Translations under genes and position numbers: made by a program
Source of the DNA: a virus
Length of the DNA stretch: 64,000 bases
Reading direction: 5' to 3' (one strand)
IMG/VR virus record: IMGVR_UViG_3300028844_005216
Location: 1 to 64,000 of that record
Notes under the pieces: model-generated
What the model saw: the letters and a program-made list of their open reading frames with translations, nothing else
What the model was told of the DNA's origin: nothing
Database searches by the model: none
Shown: positions 41,946 to 50,481 of the stretch, piece after piece
Numbering within the stretch: position 1 is the first letter of the stretch
Layout: each line of letters begins with the position of its first letter

Positions 41946-42167
41946 CTACGATAGTCGGTGAATACCATACTTCGTAGATCCGTTAGCGGCAACATCCTTG
42001 GTAACTTCCCAATTACCATAAGCCTCAACAGTCTTACGGATAGTTGACATCGTAGCACTAAAGTTCTGCACGCCAAAGCGTGCGCGAGCCTGTGCCGCAG
42101 TAAGGGTACGACCCTCGCTGAGATAGTCAACAATCTTTCGTGTCTTAGAATTAGCTGCAAATGCCAT
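41946..42167 (-). CDS. Small winged-helix-like DNA-binding protein
   Basis: The 73-residue product MAFAANSKTRKIVDYLSEGR, TLTAAQARARFGVQNFSATM, STIRKTVEAYGNWEV reads as a helix-turn-helix with recognition helix at about 33-45 and a C-terminal wing. The ATG at 42167 has AGAGG upstream, so the longer frame is rejected. Its own terminator and a nearby early promoter suggest strong expression; a transcription regulator is likely. Confidence 0.7.
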   Translation of the reverse strand: MAFAANSKTRKIVDYLSEGRTLTAAQARARFGVQNFSATMSTIRKTVEAYGNWEVTKDVAANGSTKYGIHRLS

Positions 42168-42247
42168 ATTTTTATTTCCTCTTATTGTCGGCTTCAAAAA
42201 AGTTTTGTAGAAACGCCGACCCAATCTACAAAACGGTTTAAAAATCT

Positions 42248-42430
42248 TTATCGAAGAATCGTCTTGTCCTTCGGAATCTCACGGTATGAATCACCTTCTC
42301 TGAAGCCCCAAAACCAAGATCGCTTACCATTATCTACGCGAAGGATTCGAGTCAACTTATTATCAGTTCCCGCTTCATACCAAAAGCGATGATCATTTTC
42401 ACCGCTTCGTCTCGTCTTAACCCCGCTCAT
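42248..42430 (-). CDS. Small early hypothetical protein
   Basis: The 60-residue product (MSGVKTRRSGENDHRFWYEA, then RVDNGKRSWFWGFREGDSYR) is basic and aromatic, not recognised. It is the first gene after a consensus early promoter, with AGAGGAG 8-10 nt before the ATG, so early takeover or regulation is a reasonable guess. Confidence 0.65.
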   Translation of the reverse strand: MSGVKTRRSGENDHRFWYEAGTDNKLTRILRVDNGKRSWFWGFREGDSYREIPKDKTILR

Positions 42431-42459
42431 ATATGTAGCTCCTCTTAAAGTAGACCCAT

Positions 42460-42487
42460 ATTATACACCACTGAGATTCAAAGTCAA
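42460..42487 (-). promoter_or_regulatory. Strong early promoter (sigma-70 type)
   Basis: Minus strand: TTGACT (42487-42482), 16-nt spacer, TATAAT (42465-42460), about 30 nt before the 60-residue gene. Near-consensus host promoter. Confidence 0.85.
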
Positions 42488-42490
42488 TAG

Positions 42491-42514
42491 AAAAATGCAT
42501 TTTTTTGCATTTTT
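42491..42514 (-). terminator. Weak AT-rich hairpin after the resolvase gene
   Basis: AAAAATGCA pairs with TGCATTTTT around A6, 5 nt after the resolvase stop and just upstream of the early promoter. It has few GC pairs, so termination would be weak. Confidence 0.35.
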
Positions 42515-42518
42515 TTTA

Positions 42519-43076
42519 TTAGTTGAATATACCACACTTTAAAATATAATAGGCATCCACAACATCATTTAATGGACTAATTATATTGTCCGAGCGAGGC
42601 GTCAAAGAATCTTTCAAATTAGATTCACCGTTCTCCTCAACAAATTGATTATACATATCAACCTTTGATGCTCTTCCCGAACCTGTTGCAAATTTCTTGA
42701 CTGTGGTAGGAGCAAGAATATCACAATGAATTAAAGCATCCCATAATTTATATTTCAATATACCAGTATTTTCCGCTATATTGAAAACACGACCTGTCGA
42801 ACCAAACGAGTATCCCTCCAAATAAACCTGAGTCACTTGATGTTTAGTCAAGACCTTCACAGCCCATGATGAAATGTCGTTATATCTATCTATTTCAGAA
42901 TCCCAAGGTCCATGATTACTTCCGTGAAGATTCCCTTCACTAAATGTATCGAATCTAGCCAAATTTGAACGAAAATACATTTCTGTGCGTTGGTAAGAAA
43001 AGTCACCCTTTTCTGTATCGTAAACACAAATAGCTGGGGAAGTTAAAGAATAGTCAATACCCGCCAAAACAGGCAT
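42519..43076 (-). CDS. RuvC-like Holliday junction resolvase
   Basis: The 185-residue product has the RNase H-fold resolvase residues: D8 in AGIDYSLTSPAICVYD, E87 in QVYLEGYSFG, and D170/D173 in LNDVVDAYYILK. Conserved GSTGRVFNIAENTGILKYKL follows. Marine T4-like phages often carry such a protein, presumably for the branched-DNA debranching done by gp49 in T4. It shares a stop/start overlap with the small zinc-ribbon gene. Confidence 0.85.
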   Translation of the reverse strand: MPVLAGIDYSLTSPAICVYDTEKGDFSYQRTEMYFRSNLARFDTFSEGNLHGSNHGPWDSEIDRYNDISSWAVKVLTKHQVTQVYLEGYSFGSTGRVFNIAENTGILKYKLWDALIHCDILAPTTVKKFATGSGRASKVDMYNQFVEENGESNLKDSLTPRSDNIISPLNDVVDAYYILKCGIFN

Positions 43077-43261
43077 TATTCTAGTTCCTCTTCTACCCTA
43101 TCATAATCAACGTTGTAGACGCCGCAGAACGGGCAATATCGAGCCTGTTCCAAAAAACCGTGCGTATTTGTAAAAACGCTATATTCGGTACGACACTCTG
43201 CACACTCTAAGTTGATTTCGACAACCTCTTTTTCGTATTCTTCGTCAAATGGAATAGACAT
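43076..43261 (-). CDS. Small zinc-ribbon protein
   Basis: The 61-residue product has LECAECRTEYS and ARYCPFCGVYN, two CxxC pairs about 22 residues apart, with acidic ends. One zinc is expected. It sits between RNR and the resolvase with one-base overlaps at both ends, so co-translated. Not recognised further. Confidence 0.7.
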   Translation of the reverse strand: MSIPFDEEYEKEVVEINLECAECRTEYSVFTNTHGFLEQARYCPFCGVYNVDYDRVEEELE

Positions 43262-45171
43262 TAAATGATCTCACATTCTCCGCTTGTACATGCCATCGTC
43301 TGCGAACCAATTGTTTGGTCTGATTCCTCATACTTTCCAAGCTCGGTCCAATCCAAACTCTGTGGCATGTTTTTGTTTAATTCAACATATTTCCCCTTGT
43401 CAATCTCCATGAAAGGAGCTTGTTTATATATATGATCTGTATGGGGCAGAAACGAAACACCAGTTAATTCATCGAAGTGTTCATATACCCATGCACCAAC
43501 CTCAACCCATTCATGTTCTTTTACGGTTACTGTACATGATGGATTGTGTTCACACCAATGTTGCTTATAAGCCAACCATCTCTCCAACTGTTCAATGGCA
43601 GAAAGATCAGTAGTGACAACAGAGTCCTTTGGAGCAGAAACCGGAAAAGAAAATACATGATTGTGGTCTGGAGCAATAATATCATCCTCAACAGGAACTC
43701 CCCGATCAATCATGAATTGACTTGCCGGATCTTTTTTGTCGGCACGAACCGTCCGAATATAGTATGGCGAAAACCTTGAATGAATACCACTCGCAGAATC
43801 AACTAGGACGGAAACCGTTCCAGAAGGTTTGACTGTCGTAATCGCAGTTGATTGCGGAATACCAAAAACCTTTGACCATACCAAATTAGTTTCAATCGCA
43901 ACTCCCTTGAGAATGGTAAGGATCTCGGCGAGATTATTTCTCTTGCCATTAGTCAACTTGTTATCCATGATACCAGTTAGGCTGACACCCAACAGTCGCT
44001 CCTCTTCAGCATTCTTTTTCCAGTCTGCACGAAGATACTTAAACTTGGTCAGAGTAGACTGCATAGTTCCAATAATCGTTGCAATCTCAACCTTTCGTTC
44101 AAGATCTGCAAGAGTATCTGATTCGCGGACAACTACCTCAGAAAGATTACAGAATCCATTTGGACGAAGAATAATTTCAGAACATGGATTTACGCCAAAC
44201 TCATAATCAATATCTCGTCTTCCGTTTTCTGCTGCTTTTTCTTTAAGAGCTTGACGATTGACAATACCACGTTCACCACTCTTGGAGTTATAAAGTGAAA
44301 GCCACTCTGCCATAAACACACCAATGTCAGGCTTTTCTTTATATACCGCAGAGTTATTTGAAAACGAACGATGTTGTTCTGTCGTATACCACTGACCCGT
44401 CTTGGCATGTCGCATTCGCTCATCAGTCAAATCGGAAAGAGAAATCAAAGCCGCGCGACGAACACCACCAACCACAACACAAGATGCCACATGGCACATA
44501 AGATCATGACACTCAAGAGAAGTCAGCTTTCTACCAGAAGCCTGTCGGAATGTATTGATGAAGGATATAAATGTTTTGACCAACGGTTCTGGTCCAGATG
44601 CTCGACCACCAAAAACTTTTAAAGGTGCGCCAGAGGGACGAACATTTGAGGTGTCAATGTTTGGAATTTGTCCTGTGTAAAGCATTGCAACAAGTTCTTT
44701 TAGAGCCTTTGCCCAACCCAACTTGCTATCGGCAACAACAATCGTACTGTCTGTTTCGTGAAATTCTTCGGCAACGTTAGGAAGTTTTTCGATATGCTGG
44801 GTTTCCACAGAAAATCCAACACCCGTACCATTCATAAGAATATAAAGAGATTCATCAAATGCGCGCGGAGAGTCAACAGCAACAAAGGAACAATTATATC
44901 CTGCAATATTTTCACGTTCCAATGCAGTACCCGCTGTCATCATAGATCGCATAGAAGGCATAACTTCCATGTTGAAAATCGCTTGACGGATATCATCTTT
45001 CACATCTTCAATCGAACCCTTCGTGGTATTTTTGAGATGTTCATCAAAGAAGTTCACAAATCGGTCAACAGTTTCATCCCATGTTTCTCGACGACTCTTC
45101 TCAGGAAGCCATCGAGCATATCGAGAAGAGTGAATGTATTGTTGTAGAACGGTCATCTTAGGGGTTGTCAT
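43261..45171 (-). CDS. nrdJ: Class II (B12-dependent) ribonucleoside-triphosphate reductase
   Basis: The 636-residue product has the RNR core: PSMRSMMTAG, IAGYNCSFVAVDSPRAF, NGTGVGFSVE, DIDYEFGVNPCSEIILR with the active-site loop, TVKPSGTVSVLVDSASGIHS, and a C-terminal ACTSGECEII whose CX4C is the redox pair of monomeric adenosylcobalamin enzymes. No small-subunit gene lies nearby, as expected for class II. It makes dNTPs without oxygen dependence but needs host B12. AGGAGA lies 10 nt before the ATG at 45171. Confidence 0.92.
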   Translation of the reverse strand: MTTPKMTVLQQYIHSSRYARWLPEKSRRETWDETVDRFVNFFDEHLKNTTKGSIEDVKDDIRQAIFNMEVMPSMRSMMTAGTALERENIAGYNCSFVAVDSPRAFDESLYILMNGTGVGFSVETQHIEKLPNVAEEFHETDSTIVVADSKLGWAKALKELVAMLYTGQIPNIDTSNVRPSGAPLKVFGGRASGPEPLVKTFISFINTFRQASGRKLTSLECHDLMCHVASCVVVGGVRRAALISLSDLTDERMRHAKTGQWYTTEQHRSFSNNSAVYKEKPDIGVFMAEWLSLYNSKSGERGIVNRQALKEKAAENGRRDIDYEFGVNPCSEIILRPNGFCNLSEVVVRESDTLADLERKVEIATIIGTMQSTLTKFKYLRADWKKNAEEERLLGVSLTGIMDNKLTNGKRNNLAEILTILKGVAIETNLVWSKVFGIPQSTAITTVKPSGTVSVLVDSASGIHSRFSPYYIRTVRADKKDPASQFMIDRGVPVEDDIIAPDHNHVFSFPVSAPKDSVVTTDLSAIEQLERWLAYKQHWCEHNPSCTVTVKEHEWVEVGAWVYEHFDELTGVSFLPHTDHIYKQAPFMEIDKGKYVELNKNMPQSLDWTELGKYEESDQTIGSQTMACTSGECEII

Positions 45172-45173
45172 TT

Positions 45174-45842
45174 TTAATTTTCTCCTACCAGATATTTCCA
45201 AGATACCGGGAATCTTTCTTTCATACTGAAACTAATTAAGTCAGCGATTTCTCTCGTCTCTCTTTGAGTGTCTTTTGCACATCGTAAATTACAAACTCTT
45301 GCAAATGCATATAGAGAGCCTGTCCAATACCACTCTGTCATAAGACTTTGAGGAAGAACCATACGAGCCTGTTCCGCACAGACACCCGCGTCAATCAGTT
45401 GATTATATAGGTTCACACATTTCTTACCCATTTTCTCAACTGCATCATCAACCGAAAGTTCATTAATCAAAAGCCACAAAACTTCTTCAGTTTCAGAAGA
45501 ACCTTGCTTTTTATTCTCAGGATTGGCTCGCCAACTCTCTGGTCTAAAAAGTTCTGGTTCTGTTTGAATATATCTCCGCGATACTTCGTTCCAAGTTAAA
45601 CCCACTTGATGCTTAACCAATTGTCTCGCAACGAAAATGGGAGCCTTTATCCTAAACTGCAAAGAGCAATGTCCAAACGGAGTCCAGTGATTATTTTCCG
45701 CAAGAAACTTAATCAGCTTTTCATCTCCACTCGAAAAATGCTCTACATTTTTATTAAAACTCACTCTGGCTGCATTAACGACTGTCAAGTCGCTTCCCAT
45801 GCAATCAACCAACCTTACTTCACTCGGGGTCAACCGTTCCAT
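45174..45842 (-). CDS. thyX: FAD-dependent thymidylate synthase ThyX
   Basis: The 222-residue product carries ARQLVKHQVGLTWNEVSRRY at 72-91, the ThyX motif with KHQ in place of RHR, plus HWTPFGHCSLQFRIKAPIFV and AEQARMVLPQSLMTEW. It makes dTMP using FAD and methylene-folate. The ATG at 45842 overlaps the primase stop (TAATG) and is preferred to an upstream start. It is 2 nt before the RNR gene, forming a nucleotide-supply pair. Confidence 0.95.
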   Translation of the reverse strand: MERLTPSEVRLVDCMGSDLTVVNAARVSFNKNVEHFSSGDEKLIKFLAENNHWTPFGHCSLQFRIKAPIFVARQLVKHQVGLTWNEVSRRYIQTEPELFRPESWRANPENKKQGSSETEEVLWLLINELSVDDAVEKMGKKCVNLYNQLIDAGVCAEQARMVLPQSLMTEWYWTGSLYAFARVCNLRCAKDTQRETREIADLISFSMKERFPVSWKYLVGEN

Positions 45843-46870
45843 TATATAAGTACCTTCTTCCATGCGTTAAATGCCACCAATGCCTGCAAACCAGAATAGG
45901 TGTTTTTATTTATCATTTCTTCGATTTTGCTCGCGGGGGTTCCTGCAAGAATCATATCATTAATGTCTTTTTCCTTAATGTTTTCAGGCCAGATGCAAAC
46001 ACGATAATCATCGTCAATAATTTTTTTAATTTTTTTAACAATTTCTTTATTTCTGGGCTCATTATCAAATACGATAACACACTTATCTTTCCTAACTTCC
46101 GATTCTAGTTTGGAAAAATCAGCACCACCCACTGCAATTGCGTTGTCTAGAAATAAAGAATCAATCGGACCCTCAACAACATAAATAGAATCTCTAGAAT
46201 TTCTTTTGGTTTGATCAAGACCAAATATCATCGGCGCATTATTATTAAGACGGAATGCAAGATAACGCATTTTCGTAGAGCTGTGAATTGCTCTCGCAGC
46301 AATTCCAACAAGCTCCCCATCCCTATTAATAAATGGAAGAATAACTCTAGGCTGATTTCCCCGAATTCGATTTTTGTAGATAGGATCTACCTTCTCCAAA
46401 GCATTATCATCGTGGATGTAATACAATCGGTTTAAAGATGAATCGGGAATTCTTCGATCATTGATAAAGCGATGGACCACATGATTCCTTGGAATACGAT
46501 CAACTCTTTCTGCCCCCAAATCTTCAAGGAAACGTACATCACGCACCCTCCTCTTTCGCTTAGGCGTTTCTCGTTTTTCCTCACGTTGCGTATTCTTACC
46601 AAAACCCTCAAGCATATAATTCTTATACATCATATTATCGACATGCTTAATTAGATTGCCGAAGGATCTAGTATCACCACAATTGTGACACTTAAACACA
46701 AAACTGTCTCGATCCTTGCTTGGATATAGGTATCCACGAGCTTTATAACGATTCTTTTCAGAATCTCCACAAAGCGGACAACGGAAATTATAGAGATTAT
46801 TGGTTTTTTTCTTGAACTGTTGTAATCTGGACGACAATAGCCCAACGTACTTCACGTCTACATGCTTCAT
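45842..46870 (-). CDS. 61: DNA primase gp61
   Basis: The 342-residue product has the same length as T4 gp61. A zinc finger, C31-x2-C34 and C61-x2-C64 (FRCPLCGDS, FKCHNCGD), leads; a basic linker follows; the TOPRIM core has YVVEGPIDSLFLDNA (E233) and CVIVFDNEPRN (D269). It lays RNA primers with gp41 helicase. Overlaps ThyX by TAATG. Confidence 0.92.
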   Translation of the reverse strand: MKHVDVKYVGLLSSRLQQFKKKTNNLYNFRCPLCGDSEKNRYKARGYLYPSKDRDSFVFKCHNCGDTRSFGNLIKHVDNMMYKNYMLEGFGKNTQREEKRETPKRKRRVRDVRFLEDLGAERVDRIPRNHVVHRFINDRRIPDSSLNRLYYIHDDNALEKVDPIYKNRIRGNQPRVILPFINRDGELVGIAARAIHSSTKMRYLAFRLNNNAPMIFGLDQTKRNSRDSIYVVEGPIDSLFLDNAIAVGGADFSKLESEVRKDKCVIVFDNEPRNKEIVKKIKKIIDDDYRVCIWPENIKEKDINDMILAGTPASKIEEMINKNTYSGLQALVAFNAWKKVLI

Positions 46871-46894
46871 AATATATTCTCACGGGTAAATGAT

Positions 46895-47164
46895 TTAGTT
46901 ATTTTTTGATATTTCTAGCTTCTCTCGGACCTGAGCGCGAAACTCAGTCTGCTCAATCATCGCACGATGAAAGGTGTCTTTAATTTCATCCGTGTTGGAT
47001 CTAATCCGATCAATATCTTCATCAAATTTATTTTCGAGATGTTTAACTTCTTCTCTTACGTCGTTTACCGATTCAGAAGAAGCCCGAGTAGCAGCAAATA
47101 CCCATAAACCACACATCGCTGAAATTAATACACCAACTGATACCTGCCGAAAAACATCTTCCAT
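46895..47164 (-). CDS. Small membrane protein with coiled coil
   Basis: The 89-residue product has an N-terminal helix (about 8-26, VSVGVLISAMCGLWVFAAT) and a charged coiled coil (SVNDVREEVKHLENKFDEDI). It lies 15 nt after the o-spanin gene. This shape is compatible with a lysis regulator or another membrane-tethered factor. Not recognised. Confidence 0.55.
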   Translation of the reverse strand: MEDVFRQVSVGVLISAMCGLWVFAATRASSESVNDVREEVKHLENKFDEDIDRIRSNTDEIKDTFHRAMIEQTEFRAQVREKLEISKNN

Positions 47165-47179
47165 TACATTACACCTTCT

Positions 47180-47455
47180 TTATGTACCTTCTAAATAAAC
47201 ATCCAGAGCCTCGCAATGCCTCTGATTCTCTCCCAACTGATAATACAAAGATTCCATGTCTATCTCACCAAGCTCCTGTAATACATAAAGAAATTCTAAT
47301 TCAGAAATAGCCTCTTCGGACCAAACAGGACACGCAGGAGGCGTGACCACTGGAATCGTTTTACAACTACTTCCCAGAAGACTTAGACTTAGAACGCTTA
47401 CGAATATTATCGGTAAGACTCTTGCCAGTCTTGATAGGTTTCTGTAAAATATCAT
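47180..47455 (-). CDS. Putative outer-membrane spanin lipoprotein (Rz1-like)
   Basis: The 91-residue product has a basic start, a hydrophobic stretch (VLPIIFVSVLSLSLL) and C31 after GSS, as in a lipoprotein signal, then a Pro-rich IPVVTPPACPVW and helical tail. The gene starts inside the preceding TM protein in another frame, the classical Rz/Rz1 overlap. The -3 residue of the lipobox is Gly, which is unusual. GGAG lies 11 nt before the ATG at 47455. It would bridge the outer membrane in host lysis. Confidence 0.6.
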   Translation of the reverse strand: MIFYRNLSRLARVLPIIFVSVLSLSLLGSSCKTIPVVTPPACPVWSEEAISELEFLYVLQELGEIDMESLYYQLGENQRHCEALDVYLEGT

Positions 47456-47624
47456 CTGCTTTTTTTCTCCTCTTTGCATTCTCTTCATGTGCCTCATTTT
47501 GTGCCTCGGCTTTTCCGCGTTTTCGAGAACTCTGAATCCTCATCCACTCACCAACAATTCCACTAAAAAAAGTAACAATCGCATTCAGGGCAATTTTTAT
47601 TGCAGAAATAAGAAAACCAACCAT
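47367..47624 (-). CDS. Putative inner-membrane spanin (Rz-like)
   Basis: The 85-residue product has an N-terminal helix (MVGFLISAIKIALNAIVTFF) and a long charged, Lys/Arg/Glu-rich helical tail (EAQNEAHEENAKRRKKADD), the i-spanin layout. The last 89 nt overlap the o-spanin candidate in a different frame. It starts at an ATG overlapping the previous TGA (TGATG). The pair implies a Gram-negative host. Confidence 0.6.
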   Translation of the reverse strand: MVGFLISAIKIALNAIVTFFSGIVGEWMRIQSSRKRGKAEAQNEAHEENAKRRKKADDILQKPIKTGKSLTDNIRKRSKSKSSGK

Positions 47625-47983
47625 CACCGCTTACCCCTTCTAAGATACATCATCATGCCATAGGTAGAATCCTTAATGATAATACCTTTTTTTGGATTCT
47701 TCAAACCATATTCGCGAATATTTTGACCACATTCATCACCACCAACATGTTTTACATAACGATCATATCTTGATTTCTCACCCTTACACTTAGCAAAAAC
47801 CTCGGAAGAAACTTCATACACATTTGTCCCAGCAAAGATCTCTTGCTTTTTTTTCTTCTTCTTTTTTGGACCCGGAGGTTCGCCGACCATTCCACCACCA
47901 ACTGAACCAACAGTTGTAGCAGGAGCTTCAGATTCTTCAAAATCACGAAGAGATTCAATAAGATCTGTATATGTTTTTAGCAT
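47624..47983 (-). CDS. Conserved phage protein, basic
   Basis: The 119-residue product has an acidic N-terminus (MLKTYTDLIESLRDFEE), a GPKKKKKKKQ run at about 38-47, and a conserved C-terminal KNPKKGIIIKDSTYGMMMYL, RRGKR, which I have seen at the end of other marine T4-like phage proteins. F-A-G-T-N-V-Y-E-V-S strands precede it. Possibly an internal virion protein; function unknown. Confidence 0.65.
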   Translation of the reverse strand: MLKTYTDLIESLRDFEESEAPATTVGSVGGGMVGEPPGPKKKKKKKQEIFAGTNVYEVSSEVFAKCKGEKSRYDRYVKHVGGDECGQNIREYGLKNPKKGIIIKDSTYGMMMYLRRGKR

Positions 47984-47984
47984 T

Positions 47985-48377
47985 TCATATCTCCCTCAAC
48001 CTATCCACAACATCGGTACATGTGGGTATATCAGAACCGATGATATCTTTACCTTTTATATTTACAACAATGTCTGGCATAAAATTTAAATATGTCAAAA
48101 ACGTTTTTAATACAGAATAATCATCAGGTTCCATTTTGAAAAATAATATTCGAGTTGCAGCTTCAAACTCAAATACATTATAGAACATTATAATATGATT
48201 TAGAATCAGCCGCTCTTTCAATTCACCAGAACTCAAATACCGATTAATCAATCTTTTGATATACTTAGGTATTTTAACGTCGTCATGAAATTCCTCAAGG
48301 TCTACACACTGAGGATTATTATACGACATAATCATATAGGAATCAATAGTTTTTTCATTCAAAGAAGAAATATTCAT
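47985..48377 (-). CDS. Conserved phage protein of unknown function
   Basis: The 130-residue, mainly helical product contains YLSSGELKERLILNHIIMFY, NVFEFEAATRILFFKMEPDD and LKTFLTYLNFMPD, a block conserved in T4-like marine phages next to head genes. I cannot name its role. The ATG at 48377 (MNISSLNEKT) is preferred over an upstream start. Confidence 0.7.
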   Translation of the reverse strand: MNISSLNEKTIDSYMIMSYNNPQCVDLEEFHDDVKIPKYIKRLINRYLSSGELKERLILNHIIMFYNVFEFEAATRILFFKMEPDDYSVLKTFLTYLNFMPDIVVNIKGKDIIGSDIPTCTDVVDRLREI

Positions 48378-48392
48378 AATAATTAGCACTAA

Positions 48393-49043
48393 TTACTTAA
48401 TTCGATAGTTGCTCCTATACTTTGGTTGATGCACCGGCTCTGTGTGACCAACCGCCTGATGCTGCGCGCTGCCATACTTATCTCCTCCACGAGAAGATGC
48501 CTTATTTTCCCCACCAGAAAATTTATCATTCGCAGTTGCATGGGAAAGATATCGGTTTGCTGCTTGTTCGGGAGTAAGTCCCTCAATGTACGCAACTCGC
48601 CGCTGCAACGGATCAAGATATGCGCTTGGCTCTTTTGATGAAACGAGCGAATCAAATTTATTCATCCAATCATTTCGGAAAGATTCTTCCTCTTTGTTTG
48701 AATAAGAAAATACCGAATCAAAAGAAGCCTCAAGATTCTCAAGCATCGCGGATCGTTCGTCTCGAAAATCTTCATTCACATCGGGATTGATGGTAATCTG
48801 CTCTTTTTTTCCAGAAAGATCTAATTTCTTCCCTCGTTTAGATGGCTTGCGAATAGCTTTACTGATAGCCTTTCGTCGATTTTTAAGATACTGATCAGAA
48901 GAATCTGTATCCCCATCGTTATCAATGTCACCATCTTCTTTTCCCACAGGGTCAAGACGTGTTCCATTAGATTTTTTTTCTTGCAGTACACCAGAAACCG
49001 CATCAGCAAGACTATCTGAAATTTGTTTATGCCAAGTAGACAT
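48393..49043 (-). CDS. Probable internal virion protein with Asp-rich EF-type loop
   Basis: The 216-residue product contains DIDNDGDTDSSDQYLKNRRK at about 40-59, an EF-hand/dockerin-like D-x-D-x-D-G loop common in marine T4-like phage internal proteins. Also TPEQAANRYLSHATANDKFS and a Ser/Gly/Asn-rich C-terminus. A Ca2+-binding structural role is inferred. An ACTAAATA element lies 35 nt upstream, so it is late. Confidence 0.65.
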   Translation of the reverse strand: MSTWHKQISDSLADAVSGVLQEKKSNGTRLDPVGKEDGDIDNDGDTDSSDQYLKNRRKAISKAIRKPSKRGKKLDLSGKKEQITINPDVNEDFRDERSAMLENLEASFDSVFSYSNKEEESFRNDWMNKFDSLVSSKEPSAYLDPLQRRVAYIEGLTPEQAANRYLSHATANDKFSGGENKASSRGGDKYGSAQHQAVGHTEPVHQPKYRSNYRIK

Positions 49044-49077
49044 TTTGTATCTCCCTTAAACCCTAAAGTTATATTAC

Positions 49078-49085
49078 TATTTAGT
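49078..49085 (-). promoter_or_regulatory. Late-promoter-like element ACTAAATA
   Basis: Minus-strand ACTAAATA 35 nt before the 216-residue gene, inside the gap after the nucleotidyltransferase gene. Confidence 0.5.
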
Positions 49086-49111
49086 AATACATAAATCCCA
49101 TTAAAAAATAT

Positions 49112-50443
49112 TCAATCCTTATTGCCAAAAAGTTTCCATGCAGTTGCATAAAGAACCTTTTCTCCGTTCTTTTCACCATACTGCTTCTTAAACTTGGCTT
49201 TATTGGCTTTGATGAATCTCTCTGCACCTGCACTCGGAGGAGCGACTTCATGAAAATCAATAAGCGGCTCAATGTCTTCAACATCATCAGGCTGACCCGG
49301 AACCTCTTTACTGTAACGACTTGCCAGTTCCTTCGTTCCCCACTCAGCAGGAGTAGTATCCTGCACCAAATCTTTAAACTTCTTCATGCCATATCTCCTA
49401 TCAGACTTCTTTTGAAAACTCTCCCAAATATCAGAGTCTACGCTTCTTCTTGAATTACCACCAGAGACAAAGGAGTTGACCCGATCAAATGCATATTGAT
49501 GTGCTGTCTTATCTCCGTAAATTGGACTTGAGGCTAATCCCCTCAAAAATACCTCAAGCAAAGACTGATAAGCAATTCCACTCTTCTCTGATTTTTTAAC
49601 AAGAGCATCGCGATGATCTTCTTTCATTAAGAAATCATCATGCAGGAGAAGAAGCATTCTCCTGTAGAGCAAATCATCTGCCATAACATACTCAAGAACT
49701 TTATCTACAACAGCGATAATATGTTTTCGCAACTCTGGATTTGAACCGGACTTCTCAAGATCTTTGAATGTTCTCTTTGTGATTGGAAGGTCTTTCATCG
49801 GAACCAAACCAAAGCGAAGAAGTGTATTGAAACGCCTTCCCGTCACACTCTTATCACCTACAACGTGAGTGTCTTCAATTGATTCATAGATATGTTCCGT
49901 GATCTGCATTCCACGCCGGATAGCATCATAAAGTGCCTTGGGATTCTTCATCGGAGAACCCTTCTTGAACTCTTTATAATTACCATCAACTGCAAACTTC
50001 CGCATCTTGGATGCAGACATTCCGGTCACATCTTCGGCATCAGGATCTCTTTCTCCTGCCGAGATGATCTCAATTTTATCAAAATCATATTCTTTTCCAT
50101 TATACTGATTAAGCAGTCTCTTAAACTCTTGGGCTCTGTCGGAACCCACAACAAGAGACACCTCTTGATACTTCTTATCAAGAAATTTCATAACATCAAG
50201 AACGGTCTTGATACTCGGAGAAGCATTAATGTTATTTGAATGTGTAGGAAAGGACTGCTTGAGAAACTTGACCTTCGTGCGGAAGGTGAGTGGATTCTTC
50301 TTGGGGTCATTGGATTTAGATGCAAATATAGCATACTCCGCTTTTCGCGACTTTGCTTCTTTTGCAACGCGGTCCATGACGACCTTATGTCCTGTCGTGG
50401 GAGGATTAAATCTTCCCCACGCAAATACAATTTTTCTTTTCAT
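49112..50443 (-). CDS. HxGH-type nucleotidyltransferase fused to a long C-terminal domain
   Basis: Residues 1-165 are a nucleotidyltransferase: FAWGRFNPPTTGHKVVMDR (7-25, TxGH motif), VVGSDRAQEF and GMSASKMRKFA, whose S-x3-R-type end is like the ISSTxxR motif of NMN and pantetheine-phosphate adenylyltransferases. The C-terminal ~270 residues are novel to me, ending KKQYGEKNGEKVLYATAWK, LFG, a tail I associate with virion-internal proteins of marine T4-like phages. NAD-salvage or nucleotide transfer is plausible. Confidence 0.75.
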   Translation of the reverse strand: MKRKIVFAWGRFNPPTTGHKVVMDRVAKEAKSRKAEYAIFASKSNDPKKNPLTFRTKVKFLKQSFPTHSNNINASPSIKTVLDVMKFLDKKYQEVSLVVGSDRAQEFKRLLNQYNGKEYDFDKIEIISAGERDPDAEDVTGMSASKMRKFAVDGNYKEFKKGSPMKNPKALYDAIRRGMQITEHIYESIEDTHVVGDKSVTGRRFNTLLRFGLVPMKDLPITKRTFKDLEKSGSNPELRKHIIAVVDKVLEYVMADDLLYRRMLLLLHDDFLMKEDHRDALVKKSEKSGIAYQSLLEVFLRGLASSPIYGDKTAHQYAFDRVNSFVSGGNSRRSVDSDIWESFQKKSDRRYGMKKFKDLVQDTTPAEWGTKELASRYSKEVPGQPDDVEDIEPLIDFHEVAPPSAGAERFIKANKAKFKKQYGEKNGEKVLYATAWKLFGNKD

Positions 50444-50481
50444 AGCAGGTTTCCCTTAGCCTAACTGCTGTAACATACTAT

